This document shows, piece after piece, positions 59,347 through 64,000 of a stretch of DNA of 64,000 nt. The stretch's first letter is position 1; every line of letters starts with the position of its first letter. A program made the translations under genes and the position numbers. The stretch lies in contig NZ_SJON01000002.1 of the NCBI RefSeq assembly GCF_004331385.1, forward strand, positions 248,001 to 312,000, written 5' to 3'. Source of the stretch: Enterobacter quasihormaechei (GTDB lineage Bacteria; Pseudomonadota; Gammaproteobacteria; Enterobacterales; Enterobacteriaceae). A model generated the notes under the pieces. The model ran no database searches and was not told the origin of the DNA. It was given only the letters and a program-made list of their open reading frames with translations.

Positions 59347-60063
59347 TTACTTCAACGTCCCCACCAGCGCTTTCCGGCTATCTTCCAGCGACACCACGCG
59401 CTTACACACGTCTTTGCCGAACTGCTGGAAATCAGCTTCCTGATTCTTCCACTCGTTCTGAATCGAGGTTTGCAGTCCGCCCAGGCTACCCAGAACGCCC
59501 TGCAACGGATTACCGCCGCCCTTCAGCACAGCCTGGGCGCCCATCTCGTTAATGCTGTCCTGGAGAATGCCGCCCATCGCCTGGTTCACCAGCTGCTGAC
59601 CGTCGGCACGCACCTGATCGATCGCCTTATAGTGGAACGTCAGGCCATCAGAGCGCGTCTCGATAATACGGTTCATCTGCTCTTTCAGCTGTTTATCCAG
59701 CTTGGTCAGGCGGGTACGCATATTGCTGCTCTCCCCCACCTCTTTAGTGATGATTTTATCCAGCGCCACGCGGCTCTTTTCAACGCGGGTCAGCGCGCCG
59801 TTGTTGATCCACGGCAGCGCGGTGCGCAGCTCGGCCTGGTAGTCCATCGCCTGCTCGCGCTGGGCGGCCGTCAGGTTTTGCGGTTTACCGTTAAAGGTCA
59901 CGTTGCCATCCGGCGTAATCACCAGATTGCCATTCTCGCCCTTAACCTGCACGGTTTGCGGACTCAACACCACGTCATCGCGCGGGGTGACGCTACATTT
60001 ATATTCCGCATGGGCGGTGGATCCGATTGCCAGTAAAGCAACAGCCAGCAACGTTTTGCGCAT
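59347..60063 (-). CDS. yggN: DUF2884 family periplasmic protein YggN
   Basis: A 238-residue protein with a signal peptide (MRKTLLAVALLAIGSTAHA) and the YggN core (SVTPRDDVVLSPQTVQVKG and QLVNQAMGGILQDSINEMG). Function unknown. ATG at 60063 is chosen because GGGAG lies eight bases upstream; a GTG three codons earlier is less likely. Same place upstream of yggL as in E. coli. Confidence 0.93.
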   Translation of the reverse strand: MRKTLLAVALLAIGSTAHAEYKCSVTPRDDVVLSPQTVQVKGENGNLVITPDGNVTFNGKPQNLTAAQREQAMDYQAELRTALPWINNGALTRVEKSRVALDKIITKEVGESSNMRTRLTKLDKQLKEQMNRIIETRSDGLTFHYKAIDQVRADGQQLVNQAMGGILQDSINEMGAQAVLKGGGNPLQGVLGSLGGLQTSIQNEWKNQEADFQQFGKDVCKRVVSLEDSRKALVGTLK

Positions 60064-60120
60064 CTTTAACACTCCCTAAGACAAAATGGGCCAGCTAATG
60101 CTGGCCCCGTACCTGCTTTA

Positions 60121-60447
60121 TTAGTCCCACCAAACGTCGAAAAGTTCGCTCACGCGGACATCTTCCATCTTGTGGTCTTCAAGCCATTTGCGTACCAGCG
60201 CCTGGTGTTCTTCGGTGCATTTACCCACTTCCTGGGTGCAGATCAGACCTTCCCACGCCAGATAGCCGCTACCGTCGAAGGCCAGCTTGTTTGGCTCGAT
60301 GACCTCGTTGATGAACGCATCAACGTCCTGATCGATCTGCTCAACGCTGGTGCCTTCCGGGAAACGCCAGGCAACGGAGAAGCCCACTTCCTGGAATTCT
60401 TCGATGTGCATCTTTTTACGCAGACGACGGCTACGATTCTTTGCCAT
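60121..60447 (-). CDS. yggL: DUF469 family protein YggL
   Basis: A 108-residue protein with a very basic N-terminus ([18 protein letters not shown]) and a DUF469 core ending in SELFDVWWD. E. coli YggL has been reported as a ribosome/50S-associated factor. The start overlaps the trmB stop codon by one base, so the two genes are co-transcribed; extension to 60477 only repeats trmB sequence in another frame. Confidence 0.92.
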   Translation of the reverse strand: MAKNRSRRLRKKMHIEEFQEVGFSVAWRFPEGTSVEQIDQDVDAFINEVIEPNKLAFDGSGYLAWEGLICTQEVGKCTEEHQALVRKWLEDHKMEDVRVSELFDVWWD

Positions 60448-61166
60448 TATTTCACCCTCTCGAACATTAAGTCCCATACGCCGTGACCAAGACGATGGCC
60501 ACGCTGTTCAAATTTTGTCACCGGACGTGAATCCGGACGCGGTACGTAGTCGTTGCTCTCGGACTGGTTTTTATACCCGTCCAGCGACGACATCACTTCC
60601 AGCATGTGTTCCGCATAAGGTTCCCAGTCGGTCGCCATGTGGAAAACGCCGCCCAGCTTGAGCTTACTTTTCACCAGCTCGGCAAACGGTGCCTGAACGA
60701 TACGGCGTTTATTATGACGCGCTTTATGCCATGGGTCAGGGAAAAAGAGCTGAACCATGTTCAAAGAATTGTCAGGAATCATTTTGTGCAGCACTTCCAC
60801 CGCGTCGTGACACATCACGCGCAGGTTCTCAACGCCCTCTTCGTGGGCCGTTGCCAGGCACGCGCCGACGCCCGGCGAGTGTACTTCAATGCCGAGGAAG
60901 TTCTGCTCCGGGCGCGCTTTCGCCATTGTGACCAGCGAGGTGCCCATACCAAACCCGATCTCCAGCGTGACGGGCGCGTCGCGGCCAAACAGCTCGGTAA
61001 AGTCGAGCGGCTGCTCGCTGAACTCAACGCCCATCACCGGCCAGTAGTTGTCCAGCGCGTGTTGCTGCCCTTTTGTCAGGCGGCCCTGACGGCGGACAAA
61101 GCTGCGAATACGGCGCAGCGGGCGACCGTTTTCATCAAATTCCGGTGAAATGACGTCGTTTTTCAT
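60447..61166 (-). CDS. trmB: tRNA (guanine-N7-)-methyltransferase TrmB
   Basis: A 239-residue SAM-dependent methyltransferase forming m7G46 in tRNA. SAM motif [11 protein letters not shown] (near 70) and the catalytic [15 protein letters not shown] segment (near 148) are intact. The start [10 protein letters not shown] at 61166 matches E. coli TrmB (239 residues). Divergent from mutY, with about 145 bases between. Confidence 0.97.
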   Translation of the reverse strand: MKNDVISPEFDENGRPLRRIRSFVRRQGRLTKGQQHALDNYWPVMGVEFSEQPLDFTELFGRDAPVTLEIGFGMGTSLVTMAKARPEQNFLGIEVHSPGVGACLATAHEEGVENLRVMCHDAVEVLHKMIPDNSLNMVQLFFPDPWHKARHNKRRIVQAPFAELVKSKLKLGGVFHMATDWEPYAEHMLEVMSSLDGYKNQSESNDYVPRPDSRPVTKFEQRGHRLGHGVWDLMFERVK

Positions 61167-61310
61167 AAAAGAGTTGTCTGCTTGTGAGAGTGTTCGGGAA
61201 ACGGGCATTATCCAAAGTTAAGGCTTCTATGCAAGCATGGGAAAGATCCGGTTTACAGCAGATTGACGCTGTGCTGCAATCTGCGTCCCTGATTATGCGA
61301 ATCGATGACC

Positions 61311-62363
61311 ATGCAAGCCTCTCAATTTTCAGCCCAGGTGCTGGACTGGTACGACAAATACGGGCGTAAAACCCTGCCCTGGCAAATTGAAAAAACGCCC
61401 TACAAAGTATGGCTCTCCGAGGTGATGTTGCAACAAACGCAGGTCGCCACGGTGATCCCTTACTTCGAGCGTTTTATGGCGCGTTTCCGGACGGTCACCG
61501 ACCTGGCAAACGCGCCGCTGGACGAAGTGCTGCACCTGTGGACCGGGCTGGGCTATTACGCCCGCGCGCGCAACCTGCACAAGGCCGCGCAGCAGGTCGC
61601 CACGCGCCACAACGGTAAATTCCCGGAAACCTTCGACGAGGTGGCGGATTTACCCGGCGTCGGACGTTCTACCGCAGGCGCGATCCTCTCCCTTTCATTA
61701 GGCAAGCATTTCCCGATCCTCGACGGCAACGTGAAGCGCGTGCTCGCACGCTGCTACGCCGTTGACGGCTGGCCGGGTAAGAAAGACGTTGAAAAACGCC
61801 TGTGGGAGATCGCTGAAGCGGTCACTCCGGCGAAAGGCGTAGAGCGTTTTAACCAGGCGATGATGGATCTCGGCGCGATGGTCTGCACGCGCTCAAAACC
61901 GAAGTGCGAACTCTGCCCGGTGAACAACCTCTGCGTGGCGTATGCCAACCAGTCATGGGCGCAGTATCCGGGTAAGAAACCCAAACAGACGCTGCCGGAG
62001 CGCACCGGCTATATGCTGCTGATGCAGCACGGCGACGACGTCTTCCTCGCCCAGCGCCCGCCGAGCGGCCTGTGGGGTGGTCTATACTGCTTCCCACAGT
62101 TTGAAGATGAAGCCTCGCTTCGGGAATGGCTTGAACAGCGCGGCATTGCGGCAGATACCCTGACGCAGCTGAACGCGTTCCGCCATACCTTCAGCCATTT
62201 CCATCTGGATATTGTGCCTATGTGGCTTCCCGTGTCCTCGTTCACCTCCTGCATGGATGAAGGCACCGCTCTCTGGTATAACTTAGCGCAACCGCCATCA
62301 GTCGGGCTGGCGGCTCCCGTGGAGCGCCTGTTACAGCAATTACGTGTCGGTGCAATGGTTTAG
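61311..62363 (+). CDS. mutY: adenine DNA glycosylase MutY
   Basis: A 350-residue base-excision enzyme removing A opposite 8-oxoG. Catalytic Glu in [11 protein letters not shown] (near 37), helix-hairpin-helix [12 protein letters not shown] (near 117), catalytic Asp in LDGNVKRV (near 138), the 4Fe-4S cysteines C-x6-C-x2-C-x5-C ([17 protein letters not shown]), and a C-terminal NUDIX-like 8-oxoG domain. MQASQFSAQ at 61311 matches the E. coli start, two codons after an alternative ATG. Confidence 0.97.
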   Translation: MQASQFSAQVLDWYDKYGRKTLPWQIEKTPYKVWLSEVMLQQTQVATVIPYFERFMARFRTVTDLANAPLDEVLHLWTGLGYYARARNLHKAAQQVATRHNGKFPETFDEVADLPGVGRSTAGAILSLSLGKHFPILDGNVKRVLARCYAVDGWPGKKDVEKRLWEIAEAVTPAKGVERFNQAMMDLGAMVCTRSKPKCELCPVNNLCVAYANQSWAQYPGKKPKQTLPERTGYMLLMQHGDDVFLAQRPPSGLWGGLYCFPQFEDEASLREWLEQRGIAADTLTQLNAFRHTFSHFHLDIVPMWLPVSSFTSCMDEGTALWYNLAQPPSVGLAAPVERLLQQLRVGAMV

Positions 62364-62389
62364 CATCGACAACACAAAGAGGAATGAGT

Positions 62390-62662
62390 ATGGCCAGAAC
62401 CATTTTTTGTACTTTCCTACAGCGCGACGCTGAAGGCCAGGATTTCCAGCTCTACCCGGGCGACCTGGGTAAGCGCATCTATAACGAGATCTCCAAAGAA
62501 GCCTGGGGACAGTGGCAGAAAAAACAGACCATGCTGATCAACGAGAAAAAGCTCAGCATGATGAACCCGGAGCACCGCAAGCTGCTGGAGCAGGAGATGG
62601 TGAACTTCCTGTTCGAGGGCAAAGACGTCCACATCGAAGGCTATACGCCACCGGAAAAATAA
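62390..62662 (+). CDS. yggX: iron-trafficking protein YggX
   Basis: A 90-residue protein of the YggX family, tied to protection of Fe-S clusters from oxidants. The single family cysteine ([13 protein letters not shown]) is present near the N-terminus. ATG at 62390 is favoured over 62384 because AGAGG lies seven bases upstream. Cotranscribed with mutY, 26 bases away, as in E. coli, and followed by a REP pair. Confidence 0.95.
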   Translation: MARTIFCTFLQRDAEGQDFQLYPGDLGKRIYNEISKEAWGQWQKKQTMLINEKKLSMMNPEHRKLLEQEMVNFLFEGKDVHIEGYTPPEK

Positions 62663-62676
62663 TACTCTGCGGCTGT

Positions 62677-62745
62677 TGCCCGGCGGCGCTTTGCTTGCAC
62701 GGGCCTACAGTTTTGTAGGCCGGCTAAGCGCAGCGCCACCCGGCG
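62677..62745. repeat. pair of REP-like palindromes between yggX and mltC
   Basis: GCCCGGCGGCGC...GGGC and GCCGGCTAAGCGCAGCGCCACCCGGC in opposite orientation with a short linker, in the 124-base gap before mltC. Confidence 0.8.
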
Positions 62746-62759
62746 AAAGCAACGACTAA

Positions 62760-63863
<1,104 letters not shown>

Positions 63864-63868
63864 TCAAC

Positions 63869-63895
63869 ACACCTTCTCCTGTAAGGAGAAGGTGT
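63869..63895 (+). terminator. terminator after mltC
   Basis: ACACCTTCTCC-TGTAA-GGAGAAGGTGT is a perfect 11-bp stem starting six bases after the mltC stop codon, followed by a T/C-rich tail (TCTGCTTCTCTCC). Confidence 0.78.
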
Positions 63896-64000
63896 TCTGC
63901 TTCTCTCCATCCATACGAAAATGCTATTTGCATCACAATCCAGACTGCAAATTAATGTGGATTGCATTTTTTTGCGGGAGGTAACAAAACATAACCTCGC
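63896..64000. other. intergenic region at window end
   Basis: A+T-rich tail with no gene. In E. coli nupG follows mltC, so this may be the start of a nupG promoter region, but the gene itself is outside the window and no site was assigned. Confidence 0.4.

Overview
The window is chromosomal DNA from an Enterobacteriaceae member close to Enterobacter (E. cloacae complex or a near relative). Basis: gene order and protein sequence follow the E. coli K-12 bglA-gcv-serA-fbaA-tktA-speA-metK-galP-mutY-mltC segment almost gene for gene, with the insertions and losses expected of another enterobacterial genus. This assignment is from memory of gene order and protein families; no search was run.

Layout. 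1-1341: 3' part of bglA (6-phospho-beta-glucosidase). 1466-4977: scsABCD, a periplasmic thiol-redox/copper-tolerance operon lying between bglA and ygfF. 4980-10298: ygfF and the glycine cleavage operon gcvTHP (minus strand), with a 397-bp regulatory gap upstream. 10696-15009: ubiI, ubiH, pepP, ygfB (minus). 15177-16352: zapA, 6S RNA and fau (plus). 16359-16612: a REP-like block with four tandem 52-53 bp units. 16613-22288: serA, rpiA, argP, yggE, argO, mscS. 22475-25879: epd-pgk-fbaA glycolytic operon (minus). 26205-29227: tktA and the divergent loiP.

29276-43597 is an accessory catabolic island lying between loiP and speB, which are adjacent in E. coli K-12. Fourteen minus-strand genes, tightly packed or overlapping, encode a Rieske ferredoxin, a small conserved protein, a Rieske oxygenase alpha subunit, a ring-diol type dehydrogenase, an IclR regulator, a type I extradiol dioxygenase (VOC fold), a ferredoxin reductase, an MFS transporter, a cupin, an alpha/beta hydrolase, an atypical SDR, an aspartate-dehydrogenase-like enzyme, an aldehyde dehydrogenase and a ThDP-dependent enzyme. 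A second MFS transporter is divergent. Their shared 415-bp promoter region carries three copies of a GTTTCA-N4-TGAAAC operator-like palindrome. Together they look like a complete import, ring-hydroxylation, ring-cleavage and side-chain processing pathway for an aromatic compound. The substrate cannot be read from the sequence. This is the most interesting part of the window.

43601-46924: speB, speA, yqgB (putrescine synthesis from arginine). 47585-53652: metK, galP (with a GalR/GalS operator and a CRP site), sprT, endA, rsmE, gshB. 53727-59026: yqgE, ruvX, yggR (reverse), yggS, yggT, yggU, rdgB, hemW. 59041-59271: a previously unlisted 5'-truncated remnant of a DUF559 endonuclease-like gene, followed by a large palindromic repeat. 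59347-63863: yggN, yggL, trmB (minus), then mutY, yggX, mltC (plus). REP/BIME-like palindromes recur at many 3' ends of the core genes, but none was seen inside the catabolic island.
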